This document shows, piece after piece, positions 9,144 to 19,574 of a stretch of DNA of 54,848 bases (position 1 is its first letter; each line of letters begins with the position of its first letter). The stretch is from contig NZ_JACJKQ010000014.1 of the NCBI RefSeq assembly GCF_016901575.1, forward strand, positions 1 through 54,848, given 5' to 3'. The stretch is from Enorma phocaeensis (GTDB taxonomy: Bacteria > Actinomycetota > Coriobacteriia > Coriobacteriales > Coriobacteriaceae). The position numbers and the translations under genes are program-made. Below the pieces are notes generated by a model. That model was not told where the DNA came from and did no database searches. It saw only the letters and a list, made by a program, of their open reading frames with translations.

Positions 9144-9157
9144 CCGCGCGGACGTGG

Positions 9158-9465
9158 CGGTCATATCCCTTGCGAGCTGGGCATGCCGCCTGCAAATAGT
9201 CAGGCTCTGTGGTCAATTCTGGCGTGCCCTGGGCACGATGGACGCGACCGACCGACGCCGATGGTCAATCATGTCGACCTCTGGGCACCTCTGCCTAGAT
9301 CTAGGCGAGACGGCGCACCCGATCCGCAGCATCCATACCCAGCGATCGCCATGATTGACCAAGCAACGACTTCGTTCGCGTGTTCTCTGCCCAGCGCACG
9401 CCACTTTTGACCATGTCGTCCCCCATCGTGCGCATGCTCTGCCCAGCTCGCGGCAGAAACGACCA
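9158..9465. repeat. Symmetric array of six 26-nt elements
   Basis: Three plus-strand copies (9158-9183, 9210-9235, 9262-9287) face three minus-strand copies (9336-9361, 9388-9413, 9440-9465). The loose consensus is TGGTCAA-N3-TGGCG-N4-CTGGGCA. Within each set the start-to-start distance is exactly 52 bp, and the two sets mirror each other about position 9311.5. Mirror partners match at 19, 22 and 22 of 26 bases, outer to inner, while the 26-bp spacers are largely unrelated. The array fills the 417-bp gap between recQ and the Gfo/Idh/MocA gene and overlaps the latter's promoter. 52 bp is five helical turns, so all sites would face one side of the DNA. The protein that binds, if any, is unknown. 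Confidence 0.85.
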
Positions 9466-9480
9466 GAAGAAGCCCGGGCC

Positions 9481-11613
9481 CTAGTGCTCCGCCTCAAACT
9501 GGGCGATGGCATCAAGCAGCACCTCGCCATATTCCTGCGCCTTGCGCTCTCCGATGCCCGAGACCTCGAGCAGCTCGTCGTACGAATGCGGGCGCCTGCG
9601 GGTGAGTCCGCGCAACGTGGCGTCGTTGCACACCACATACGCCGGAACATGCCGCTCGTCAGCAAGCTCGCGCCGAAGAAGGCGCAGGCGCTCAAACAGC
9701 TCGGCATCATCGCCGATACGCGGACGCGCATCCAAGGCCGCCTCTTCGCGCAGCAGATCGACGGCACGCCTCACACGCCCCGTCGCGCGCTTGGAGGCGC
9801 GGCGTTTGATGGTAAAGGTGAAGGGCTCCCCCTCGCGGGCAGCCCCCGCATCGAGATTGCCCGCAGCCGCAAGCTCCGCCCATGCGCCGGCAACAGAAGG
9901 GTCATCTGCACAGTCGGCAAGCGCTTCGGCGGCACGTGGACCCAGGCCAACCACCGGATACTGCCCCTGCGAGATGCTCAGGTACCCGCGTCCAGCGAGC
10001 TGATCGATGATCTCTCGCACACGCGCCGCCGGAACCTGGGCCAGCTCGCCGTACCCGCCCGCCTCATCCAGATGGTAGGACCGGACGCGCTCGTTGTCCG
10101 CGCCGTGCAGCGCGTCGGCAATCACCGTCTTTCCAAAGCGTGCGGGGCGCGCCGCCACAAAGCGGACCACGGCCCGTGCGGCGTCGGTCACATCCTCCAC
10201 CTCAAACGACGTCAGGCAATTCGAGCAGTTCCCGCAGCCGTGCGAAGCCGCAACCGCGTCTGACGTTCCGCCGGCGCGCACACGGGCAGCCGGCAAAACC
10301 GCAGCCATGGATACGTCTGTCTGCGGGTCCACGGGGACGGGCTCGGTTGCATGCCCCGGCGAGCCCGCCGCCTCGTCTCCAAAATAGCGCAGGATGTACT
10401 CCCGCAGGCAGCCGGTGGTCTTGCAGTAGCCCTCCATCTGCCCAAGCAGGCGAAAGCGGTTGCTGCGAGCCTGCTCGCGCTGCTCTTGGTCCAAAGCGTC
10501 GTCGTCACGCTCCTGGTCGATGAGGAAGCGACGGATGCGGAAGTCGTTGCCGTTCCAAAGCAGCAGGCACGACGCGGGGTCGCCGTCGCGACCGGCGCGG
10601 CCGGCCTCCTGGTAATACGCCTCGATGCTCTCTGGCACGTTGTGATGGATCACGTAGCGTACGTTCGGCTTGTCGATTCCCATGCCGAAGGCGTTGGTCG
10701 CCACGATGACCGGCATGTCGTCGCAGATGAAGGCCTCCTGCGCCTGGCGACGCTCCTCGGGGGCCATGCCGGCGTGATAGCGCCCAACGCGCACGCCGAC
10801 CGGCCCCAGGGCGCGCCCCAGCTCGGCGGCAAGCTCGTCGACCGCCTTGCGGGTCGAGCAGTAGACGATGCCGCTTTCTTGCGCATGCTCCAGCACATAG
10901 TCGCGAATGCGCACGAGCTTCGCCTTATCACCGAGCTCCTCGACCCCAAAATACAGGTTGGTGCGGTCAAAGCCCGTCACCACCGTCTCGGGCGCGCGAA
11001 GGCCGAGCATGGCCGAGATGTCGGCACGCACGCGCTCGGTCGCCGTGGCGGTAAAGGCCGCAAGCACCGGACGCTGCGGCAGCGCTGAGACGAAATCGGA
11101 GATGGCCAGATATGCGGGGCGGAAATCCTGACCCCACTGCGACACGCAGTGCGCCTCGTCGACGGCGACCAGCGGAACGCCCAGGCCGCCCGGTGCTGCC
11201 GCGCGCCGGGCGAAGTCCAAAAAGCGCGGGTCCGAGAGGCGCTCCGGAGCCACATACATGATTTGGTACCAGCCCTCGGATGCCCGCTTGAGCACGGTGT
11301 TCTGCTGGCCAAAGGTAAGCGTGGAGTTGAGATACGCGGGGCGGGCGCCCGCCGCCTTGAGCGAGCGCACCTGGTCGGCCATAAGGGAGACGAGCGGCGA
11401 CACCACCAGCGTGATGCCGGCCAGCATGAGCGCCGGAACCTGGTAGCAGATGGATTTGCCCGCGCCGGTGGGCATGACGCCGAGCGCGTCGCGACCCGAC
11501 AGGATCGCCTCGACCATGCGGTCCTGGCCCGGCCGGAAGGAGGTATAGCCAAAGTAGCGCTTCAAGGTCTCGAGCGCTTGAACAAACACGGCGTCGCGCG
11601 TACCCTCTGGCAA
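9481..11613 (-). CDS. recQ: ATP-dependent DNA helicase RecQ
   Basis: A 710-residue 3'-5' DNA helicase for recombination and fork repair. It has the RecQ motif 0 region FGYTSFRPGQ, Walker A PTGAGKS at residues 48-54, the DEAH box followed by CVSQWG, the helicase C-terminal domain with ATNAFGMGIDKPNVR and YYQEAGRAGRDG, a zinc module, a winged helix and a C-terminal HRDC domain. Only RecQ and not UvrD motifs occur. About 40 extra residues are inserted in the zinc module, between GCLREYILRYFGD and CGNCSNC, where E. coli RecQ has only a short link. The start is a TTG at 11613 with GGAGGT just upstream. The gene diverges from the YitT gene. Confidence 0.95.
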   Translation of the reverse strand: MPEGTRDAVFVQALETLKRYFGYTSFRPGQDRMVEAILSGRDALGVMPTGAGKSICYQVPALMLAGITLVVSPLVSLMADQVRSLKAAGARPAYLNSTLTFGQQNTVLKRASEGWYQIMYVAPERLSDPRFLDFARRAAAPGGLGVPLVAVDEAHCVSQWGQDFRPAYLAISDFVSALPQRPVLAAFTATATERVRADISAMLGLRAPETVVTGFDRTNLYFGVEELGDKAKLVRIRDYVLEHAQESGIVYCSTRKAVDELAAELGRALGPVGVRVGRYHAGMAPEERRQAQEAFICDDMPVIVATNAFGMGIDKPNVRYVIHHNVPESIEAYYQEAGRAGRDGDPASCLLLWNGNDFRIRRFLIDQERDDDALDQEQREQARSNRFRLLGQMEGYCKTTGCLREYILRYFGDEAAGSPGHATEPVPVDPQTDVSMAAVLPAARVRAGGTSDAVAASHGCGNCSNCLTSFEVEDVTDAARAVVRFVAARPARFGKTVIADALHGADNERVRSYHLDEAGGYGELAQVPAARVREIIDQLAGRGYLSISQGQYPVVGLGPRAAEALADCADDPSVAGAWAELAAAGNLDAGAAREGEPFTFTIKRRASKRATGRVRRAVDLLREEAALDARPRIGDDAELFERLRLLRRELADERHVPAYVVCNDATLRGLTRRRPHSYDELLEVSGIGERKAQEYGEVLLDAIAQFEAEH

Positions 11614-11683
11614 AGTGACCTCCTGTCATGTACTGTCTGATATCGCGAGCATTATAGCGCCCATGCCAGCCTGAGGAGGATTC

Positions 11684-12682
11684 ATGCGCCCCACCACCGA
11701 TTCCATCACCGATCGAGCGCTCGAGCTGGCGCGCCTCACGGTCATTCGCCGCATCATCACCGCCGTGGCCGTCGTGGTGTCCGCCCTCCTGCAGGCGTTT
11801 CTCATCCAAGCATTCGTCAATCCGGCAAACCTGCTGCCGAGCGGCTTCACCGGCATCGCCGTCCTTGTCGACCGCATCACCTCGCTGGGCGGCGTGCGCC
11901 TGTCCACCGACCTGGGCATGCTCGCCCTCAACATCCCGCTCGCGCTCATCTGCTGGAGCCGCATCTCGAAGCGCTTCGTGGTGTTCTCCACGCTACAGGT
12001 CGTGCTTGCGGCGTTCTTCTTGCGCGTGCTCCACTTTGAGCCGCTGCTGGGCGACAAGATCATGCTCGTGGTGTTCGGCGGATTCATCTCGGGCCTCTCT
12101 ATCGCCATCGCCCTGAAGGCGGGCGCCTCCACCGGCGGCACCGACTTTATCGCGCTGCTCGTTGCCAACCGAACCGGCAAGACCATCTGGGAGTTCGTGT
12201 TTGCCGGCAACTGCGCGCTCATCGTCATCTTTGGCGCGCTGTTTGGCTGGGACCACGCCGCCTATTCGATTGTGTTCCAGTTCATCTCGACGAAGTCGCT
12301 CGACAGCTTCTACCATCGCTATGACCGCGTGACGCTGCAGATCACCACGCGTCACGCCACCGAGGTCATGGATGCCTACATCGCGCGCTTCCAGCACGGC
12401 ATCAGCTGCGCCGAGGTCATTGGCGGATACAGCCGTCAGAAGATGTACCTGCTGCACACCGTGGTCTCCACCTACGAGTCCGAAGACATCATCCGGCTCG
12501 TGCGCGAGGTCGACCCCGGCGTGGTGATCAACGTGTTTCGCACCGATGACTTCGTCGGCGGCTGGTGGCGCGGACACGTCGACGAGCCCGTGCCGGCCGC
12601 CGTGCCCGACCCCGACAAGCTTCCGCCTCGGACCTCGCCGAGCCGGCGCCGCAGCTCGCTTATGCAAGACGACGGAAGATAG
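11684..12682 (+). CDS. YitT family membrane protein
   Basis: A 332-residue protein with five or six transmembrane helices (DUF161) and a C-terminal soluble DUF2179 domain. Conserved family segments include NPANLLPSGFTGIAVLVDR and the glycine-rich KAGASTGGTDF. The DUF2179 part is seen in VIGGYSRQKMYLLHTVVS. The function of the family is not established. The ATG follows GAGGAGG with good spacing. The polar C-terminal tail, rich in Pro, Arg and Ser, overlaps the 3' end of a convergent truncated HAD gene by 23 bases, so one or both 3' ends may have been created by a deletion. Confidence 0.88.
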   Translation: MRPTTDSITDRALELARLTVIRRIITAVAVVVSALLQAFLIQAFVNPANLLPSGFTGIAVLVDRITSLGGVRLSTDLGMLALNIPLALICWSRISKRFVVFSTLQVVLAAFFLRVLHFEPLLGDKIMLVVFGGFISGLSIAIALKAGASTGGTDFIALLVANRTGKTIWEFVFAGNCALIVIFGALFGWDHAAYSIVFQFISTKSLDSFYHRYDRVTLQITTRHATEVMDAYIARFQHGISCAEVIGGYSRQKMYLLHTVVSTYESEDIIRLVREVDPGVVINVFRTDDFVGGWWRGHVDEPVPAAVPDPDKLPPRTSPSRRRSSLMQDDGR

Positions 12683-13319
12683 GCCAGGCTCGCGCTTCCT
12701 TTGCATTCAAGCTCGCATCGCACGCCACAGAGAACGCGGACGTCTCGCCGGCGCCTCCCCACGTGCCCACCTTCATGTCGGAGAACTCCTCGACCGCGTC
12801 GAGGTAGTCCTGGTAGCTCGAGAGGATGAAGCTCACCTTGTTCACATCGTCGCGATAGAGCTCGCCGCCGTAGATCATGCCGTGCATGACGTCGTCGGTC
12901 TCGAGGGTCTCGGCGTTCTCCACGCCCTTGCGCCCGGCATACAGGCGCAGCACCGGACGTGCCTTCTCGCGAAAATGCTCGCTCGCGAAGAGGCCGTTGT
13001 TGCTCTCGAGATAGAACTCGAGGCCGCGCCCGTGGCACCAGTCGACGATGCGGCGGCACTGCTCGGCCGTGACATGCTGGTGCATGACCACCGTGTCATC
13101 CACCTCGACATATGCCCCGTTGCCGCCGATCATGCCGTCGAAGCCGATGGCGAGGAGCTCGGGCGGGTTCTCCGCCTTGCTGCGGCCGGTGCACATGAAC
13201 ACCTTGTGGCCGCGGGACCTCGCCTGCCCGATGGCCCGCTTCGCCGAGGCGGGAATGACGTTTTCATAGGTGGTGATGGTGCCGTCGACATCGAGGAAGA
13301 CGACCTTTGTATCTGACAT
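12660..13319 (-). pseudogene. Truncated Cof-type HAD hydrolase
   Basis: The first 185 or so residues match a Cof-type HAD phosphatase: motif I FLDVDGTI with both nucleophile-region aspartates, motif II in CTGRS, and the C2 cap domain. After GTWGGAGET the sequence stops resembling the family and ends 35 residues later inside the convergent YitT gene. Family members are usually 260-280 residues; this one is 219. The missing part contains the motif III lysine and the motif IV acidic GDxxND residues, needed for magnesium binding and catalysis, so the product is probably inactive. A complete paralogue exists at 48920-49744. It may be expressed as a stub. Confidence 0.75.
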
Positions 13320-13385
13320 GCTTGCCCCCTACCCCGCCCCCGCGACGAACTCCGTGACAGCACGCGTGCGTTGAATAGAAAGACT

Positions 13386-13442
13386 CCGCCCGACAGGGCC
13401 CGGTGCGCGGGGCCGCGCGCCAAGGCGGGCGATGTCGGGCGG
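13386..13442 (-). terminator. Terminator-like hairpin after the VOC gene
   Basis: Arms CCGCCCGAC (13386-13394) and GTCGGGCGG (13434-13442) enclose a GC-rich internal stem. On the minus strand they are followed by GTCTTTCT. This would end the VOC transcript before the truncated HAD gene. Confidence 0.5.
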
Positions 13443-13456
13443 GGAACGGAGTGGCG

Positions 13457-13855
13457 CTATACCGTGATCTCGATGCGGTTGCCCTCGGGTCCTGCGACGC
13501 AGCTCTCGTAGTAGCCGTCGCCGGTGGTGCGAGGACCGCTGAGCACCGCGTAGCCGTCGGCGACGAGACGTTCCGTGAGCGCGTCGACCTCTTCGGCGCT
13601 TCCCACCGAGAACGCCAGGTGGGCAAAGCCCATCCGCTCGACGGAGAGGTCCACGCCCTCGGAGGCGCGGCCGCCCACCTCGGGCTTGGTCATGACCTCG
13701 AGGCGCGCCCCGTCTTCGAAAGTGAGGAAGTACGAGCGAAACCCGGTGCGCTGGTTGTGATACTCGTCATTAGCTGTCGCGCCGAAGTAGCGCACAAAGA
13801 AGTCGCGCGCGGCGACAAGGTCCTCCACATACAGCGCCACGTGTTCGATCCTCAT
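13457..13855 (-). CDS. VOC superfamily protein (glyoxalase-like)
   Basis: A 132-residue single-module vicinal oxygen chelate protein, which would dimerise to form metal sites. The first beta strand begins MRIEHVALYVEDL, with the metal-ligand His at position 5. The second half has GFAHLAFSVGS and ends GPEGNRIEITV, where the terminal Glu is the usual second ligand. The subgroup includes glyoxalase I, dioxygenases and thiol transferases, and the substrate is not evident. The ATG at 13855 follows AAGGAGA. Its neighbours give no pathway hint. Confidence 0.85.
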   Translation of the reverse strand: MRIEHVALYVEDLVAARDFFVRYFGATANDEYHNQRTGFRSYFLTFEDGARLEVMTKPEVGGRASEGVDLSVERMGFAHLAFSVGSAEEVDALTERLVADGYAVLSGPRTTGDGYYESCVAGPEGNRIEITV

Positions 13856-13956
13856 GGTTCTCTCCTTCTCTAGGCGCCTGTCCGTCTGCCGCGCGGCGGC
13901 ATGGCCCGCCGCAGGGGACGGCCCTGCCTGCCACGGCGCCTGCAGCCAGACGGATG

Positions 13957-14018
13957 GTGGTCAAAACAAGCCCGTCCCCAAATTGCCAAAAGTGGTTGAA
14001 ACGACCCCGTCCCCAAAT
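13957..14018. repeat. Direct repeat of 27 nt
   Basis: Two copies, 13957-13983 and 13992-14018, match at 23 of 27 bases and share GTGGT at the start and CCCGTCCCCAAAT at the end, with a 35-bp period. They lie just beyond the stop codon of the phospho-beta-glucosidase gene, in the gap before the VOC gene. The second copy is followed by a partial reverse of its start (TGACCA). Confidence 0.8.
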
Positions 14019-14024
14019 GACCAG

Positions 14025-15743
<1,719 letters not shown>

Positions 15744-15790
15744 TGATGAGGCAGCAGGGCGTTCCATTATGCGCGGCAAGGGAGGCTGCC

Positions 15791-16651
15791 ATGGATATCA
15801 AGCGGGGCATTCGCGAGGCGGCGGGGTTCACCCCGGCCGAGCAGCAGCTGGGAAGCGTGGTCCTCGCACTGGGAGACCGCGTGCAAGAATGCTCGATCAA
15901 AGAGCTCTCGCGCATGGCGTCGGTGTCCATCGCCACCGTCCACCGGTTTTGCAAGAAGCTCGGGCTGGACGGCTTCAAGCAGCTGAAGGTAGAGCTCGCG
16001 CGCGCCTCCGCAGACGCCGGGCGCAACGCGTCTGTCGACATCAACTTCCCCTTCATGGCGGAAGAGCGGGCATCGACCATCCTGCCCCACATGCGCGCGC
16101 TGTACGAAGAGACGCTTGCCGACACGCTTGAGATGCTCGACCCGCGAGCACTCGACCGGGCCGCCGAGCTTCTCGACCGGGCGCGGAGCATCGATGTCTA
16201 CACGCAGTCGCACAACCTCTTTCCGGCGGAAATGTTCTTCGAACGGCTCATCTCGGCAGGCATCGAGGCGAGCTGCCACGAGCGCGACGAGCGGCAGCTT
16301 CGGCGCGCCCTCGCCTCCGATGAGCGCGACGTGGCGGTGGTGATCTCCTACTCTGGGCTGAACCCCCACCTCAAGCGGCTCATACCGCTGCTCGTGCACC
16401 AGCGGGTGCCCGTGGTGTTTATCGGAACGCCCGCCGCGGCGAAGCGAAACCCAGGACTGACCGTCTACCTCCCCGTAAGCGACCGTGAGGACCTGCAGGA
16501 GCGCATCACGCAGTTTGCGAGCCACATCGCGGTGCAGTTTGTGCTCGACGCCCTGTATAGCTGCCTGTTTGCGCGGCGCTACGACGCCTGCGAGCAGTTC
16601 CTCGAGCGGACTCTTCCCTACTCGAGCCTCCCGGGCGTCGAGCGCGCGTGA
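15791..16651 (+). CDS. MurR/RpiR family transcriptional regulator
   Basis: A 286-residue regulator with an N-terminal helix-turn-helix (residues 1-80, with ELSRMASVSIATVHRFCKKLGLDGFKQL split across it) and a C-terminal SIS sugar-phosphate isomerase-like domain (about 110-260, with DVYTQSHN and VVISYSG). RpiR proteins sense phosphorylated sugars. Its position, divergent from a 6-phospho-beta-glucosidase, suggests it senses a phospho-beta-glucoside or glucose-6-P. The ATG at 15791 has GGGAGG at the right distance; earlier ATGs at 15743 and 15746 lie inside the operator cluster. Autoregulation is likely from the GATACGT repeats just upstream. Confidence 0.88.
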   Translation: MDIKRGIREAAGFTPAEQQLGSVVLALGDRVQECSIKELSRMASVSIATVHRFCKKLGLDGFKQLKVELARASADAGRNASVDINFPFMAEERASTILPHMRALYEETLADTLEMLDPRALDRAAELLDRARSIDVYTQSHNLFPAEMFFERLISAGIEASCHERDERQLRRALASDERDVAVVISYSGLNPHLKRLIPLLVHQRVPVVFIGTPAAAKRNPGLTVYLPVSDREDLQERITQFASHIAVQFVLDALYSCLFARRYDACEQFLERTLPYSSLPGVERA

Positions 16652-17180
16652 CCTCGCGGCAGAGCCGACGGCATCAGATCGCCTCCGAGCGCTCCATGCA
16701 GAGCGTTTTAAGTATAGAAGCCGGACATTGAGCATTTTTTCAATTTGATTTTAATATTTTGGCCGTTTTTGATACATACGAACGATATCGGCCTACCCGC
16801 GGCGCCGGCCATTGCTGCACGATGATGCTATACGTAGCGGTATACATCTATTCTTCCAAATTGTGCCACTTTATTCACTGCATTTTTTCAAATGCACCAC
16901 ACCTTGCACGAAAGCCGTGCCCACTTTTCATGATGCGACCCCACGGCTGCTCCCAATCGTTCGCATGTATCAAAAACGGCCAGTTTTCGCGTCTCGAAGG
17001 CGAAATGTACTCGCAGCACGTCCCCGCAACGCGTCCCCGACTGCCAAACCGGTGCCGTGTCGCCCCTCCTCGCCATGCATATAGATGAGGATGCTTTTTG
17101 TCCGAAAGAAGGCAAGGCATGGCTACGACGAGACGCCCCCGCAACGCCCTGAAGGCTTCTTTACAAGCAAACCCGACATT
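16652..17180. other. Gene-free AT-rich stretch
   Basis: About 530 bases with no convincing gene on either strand. Its left part is clearly richer in A and T than the rest of the window. It holds a 26-bp inverted repeat with 25 of 26 bases matching (16761-16786 and 16956-16981) enclosing 169 bp, described separately. The left arm also contains GATACAT, a near match to the RpiR operator half-site. Confidence 0.7.
16761..16981. repeat. Long inverted repeat, MITE-like
   Basis: Arms at 16761-16786 and 16956-16981 are inverted copies with one mismatch; each contains GGCCGTTTTTGATACAT or its near match. They enclose 169 bp without a gene. A 221-bp element with such ends resembles a miniature inverted-repeat transposable element, but no target-site duplication is evident. 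Confidence 0.75.
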
Positions 17181-17182
17181 CC

Positions 17183-17215
17183 AAAAAGAAGGGGGCGATG
17201 TCACCCATCGCCCCC
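17183..17215 (-). terminator. Terminator of the Bax inhibitor-like gene
   Basis: A perfect 10-bp stem (GGGGGCGATG at 17191-17200 with CATCGCCCCC at 17206-17215) is followed on the minus strand by TTCTTTTTGG, 39 bases past the gene's stop codon. Confidence 0.85.
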
Positions 17216-17253
17216 GAGCCGCCGGGGTCATCCCGGCAACATGTGCATTACCG

Positions 17254-17943
17254 CTATTTGTTGTCGCCAATAATCGCCAGCAGGCGCACGAACACGTTGA
17301 TGACGTCAAGGTACAGCTCGACCGCATACCACACGGCGTTGTTGAGCGTAGGCGCCACCGCCTGCGACTGGTACACGTCAAAGCCGATGAAGCCGCAGAA
17401 GACCAGCACCACGACCATGTCCAGGATGTTCTGGTGCACGCCCATGAGCGCAAGCACGAGCTCGACGACGATGATGGCCAGCAGGGCCGTCACCAGCACG
17501 CCCTGGATCTTGGCGAAGAAGCGCGGGAACAAAAAGCCCGCCGCCCCAAACACCACCATGATGCCGGCCGTGGCCCCAAAGGCAACTGAGATGGCCTCGA
17601 GGGAATACGCCGACAGGATGAACGACGTGGAGAAGCCGAACGTAAGGGTAAAGAGCGCAAAACCCGCCAGGCTCACCGGCAGGCTCTCCTTGGCGCGGCC
17701 GACCGACATGGCGATGATGCCCGCGATCGACAGCACCACGCTGCCGATCGTAAACGCAAGGGCGTGGTTGCCGATATAGATGATGAAGTCCGCGGTAGAG
17801 GTGACGTACGAGCACGTCGCCATAACCGCAAACGACACCAGGACCAAACCGGTAAGAACCAGGTTGTACAGCCCGCGCGAGACCAGCCTTCCTGCTGGCC
17901 GCTCGGCAACGATCGGGCCATCGATGTGCTCGAGTTCGTTCAT
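17254..17943 (-). CDS. Bax inhibitor-1/YccA family membrane protein
   Basis: A 229-residue integral membrane protein with seven predicted helices. The family segments GFSTSFILSAYSLEAISVAF, near the middle, and GFIGFDVYQSQ, near the C-terminal end, are typical of BI-1/YccA/YbhL proteins. Bacterial members are thought to act as pH-sensitive calcium leak channels or to modulate FtsH; the role here is not known. The protein ends ...AIIGDNK. The ATG at 17943 is preferred to an in-frame GTG two codons earlier because AGGAG stands five bases before it. It has its own terminator. Confidence 0.9.
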   Translation of the reverse strand: MNELEHIDGPIVAERPAGRLVSRGLYNLVLTGLVLVSFAVMATCSYVTSTADFIIYIGNHALAFTIGSVVLSIAGIIAMSVGRAKESLPVSLAGFALFTLTFGFSTSFILSAYSLEAISVAFGATAGIMVVFGAAGFLFPRFFAKIQGVLVTALLAIIVVELVLALMGVHQNILDMVVVLVFCGFIGFDVYQSQAVAPTLNNAVWYAVELYLDVINVFVRLLAIIGDNK

Positions 17944-18138
17944 GTTCACTCCTAACGTAGCCGCCCGGTGGCCTCCCGTGCACGGGACCGGCCGCCGCGA
18001 ATGAGCTTGGTTGGCCTCATACTACCCGATTCCCCGCGCCGATGACGCCGCATACGACCGCCAAGCACCTAAAACGAAACGAACGCGCAGGTCCCCCATA
18101 CAAGGAGCGCAACCTGCACACACCTGTCTACGTTGTGC

Positions 18139-19410
18139 CTACGCATGGTCGATGCGACGCACCCGTTCGCGCGCCGAGGCCATGATGAGTATCGGCATGA
18201 CCGTCACCACCAGGCTCGCAGCGATCAGGGCGCCCTGCACGCCAAGCTGCTCGGCGAGCCAGGGCGCCGCAAGCAGCGGCAACACGCCTGCGACGTTAAA
18301 GCCGAAGTTCATGATGGAGCTCACCCTGCCCACCACGACAAGCGGGGCGTGCTTTTGCATGAGGGTGTTCTGCAGGGGCGTAAACGCGCCAAACGCGCAG
18401 CCCAAGATCACCTGGCCCAAAAGCGCCACCGCCGCCGACGACGTGCCCACGTATATGAGGCACCCCATCCCCTCGCACAGCTGCACGACGAGCAGCGTCG
18501 CAAAGCTCACAAAGCGCCCCGGCAGCCTCATGGCGACAAGCGCGCCCAAGATGGCGCCCACGCCCGCCGCCGCAGAAAGCCATCCCATCCATGACACGCC
18601 CACGCGCAGCACGTCGCGGTAGAAGAGCGACTCAAGGGGGTCGAAGGCGCCATATCCCAAAAAGCAGAGGAAGCCGACCCAGAAAAGCAGGGTAAGCGGG
18701 GCCGACGCCGCGACCGCGCGAACGCCCGCCTTCAGAGACGACCGCTGCTGCGCGTCCTCTTGACGCACACCCCCTTCCGTCTTGTGCGCGGCAGCGCCGA
18801 TGTCGGCATGGACGCCGCGGGTTGCCCTGAATCCCGCCCAGGGAACGAGCGCCGCCAGCGACGCGACAAGCGTGAACACGAACACGCTCTTTGACGACGC
18901 AACCGAGGCGATGGCGCCGCCCACGAGCGGGCCCACCACGACGCCGATGTTCGACGCGGCGGAAATGGCCCCGTTGATCCGCTTGAGCTCGCGCGCGTCA
19001 CCGGTCAGGTGGGCAGGATATGAGCGCGCGATCACATCGGTGAGGCCGATCATGAAGCCTAGGAGCGCGGCACCCAAGATGATGCGCGCGGCGGTTCCAT
19101 CGGTGGTGAGAAAGTACAGCGACGCGGTGACAAGGCCCCCGACGGCAACCACGAAGTGCCGGCGCGGCCCCCAGGCGTCCAACAGGGAGCCGCCTGCAAA
19201 CGACCCCACGATCAGGCACGCGTTCATAAAGGCGACGGCGAGCGCGGTGTCCAGCGCGTCTGACCCCAGGGCGTAGGTAAGGGTGCCCAGCACGCCTATG
19301 AAGTAGCTTGCCTGGATGCCCACATAGACAAGGAAGCGCATGGCGACGAGGCGACGAGCCTCGGGCGAGAGAGCGCGCAGGCCATGCTGAGAGCTAGATT
19401 GGATGCGCAT
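18139..19410 (-). CDS. MFS transporter
   Basis: A 423-residue major facilitator with 12 predicted helices. The hallmark loop after helix 2 is DAWGPRRH, a variant of GxxxDRxGRR, and the second half is preceded by a hydrophilic loop near residues 205-235. It resembles the enterobactin exporter-like / drug efflux type, but substrate and direction cannot be stated. The ATG at 19410 has AGGAGG very close upstream (three bases), favoured over an in-frame TTG 36 bases earlier. It lies 164 bp downstream of moaC-mobB on the same strand and is probably a separate transcript. Confidence 0.87.
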   Translation of the reverse strand: MRIQSSSQHGLRALSPEARRLVAMRFLVYVGIQASYFIGVLGTLTYALGSDALDTALAVAFMNACLIVGSFAGGSLLDAWGPRRHFVVAVGGLVTASLYFLTTDGTAARIILGAALLGFMIGLTDVIARSYPAHLTGDARELKRINGAISAASNIGVVVGPLVGGAIASVASSKSVFVFTLVASLAALVPWAGFRATRGVHADIGAAAHKTEGGVRQEDAQQRSSLKAGVRAVAASAPLTLLFWVGFLCFLGYGAFDPLESLFYRDVLRVGVSWMGWLSAAAGVGAILGALVAMRLPGRFVSFATLLVVQLCEGMGCLIYVGTSSAAVALLGQVILGCAFGAFTPLQNTLMQKHAPLVVVGRVSSIMNFGFNVAGVLPLLAAPWLAEQLGVQGALIAASLVVTVMPILIMASARERVRRIDHA

Positions 19411-19574
19411 AGTCCTCCTGTCGAGTCGATACCGGACGGCGGACAAGCCGCTCGCCCTAAACGTTCAGCATCTCTCGACATCAATCTCCCATGCCCGCTC
19501 CCTCACGCATCCAAAGCGCGCGGCCCCGGTGCCGCGCATGCAGCACATGGTAGCACGCGGCAACGCCTTCTGAG

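Noticed and set aside
9158-9465. CRISPR array
   Set aside because: The repeats are only partly conserved, switch orientation in the middle, and no cas genes are present; the regular spacing is better explained as a protein-binding array.
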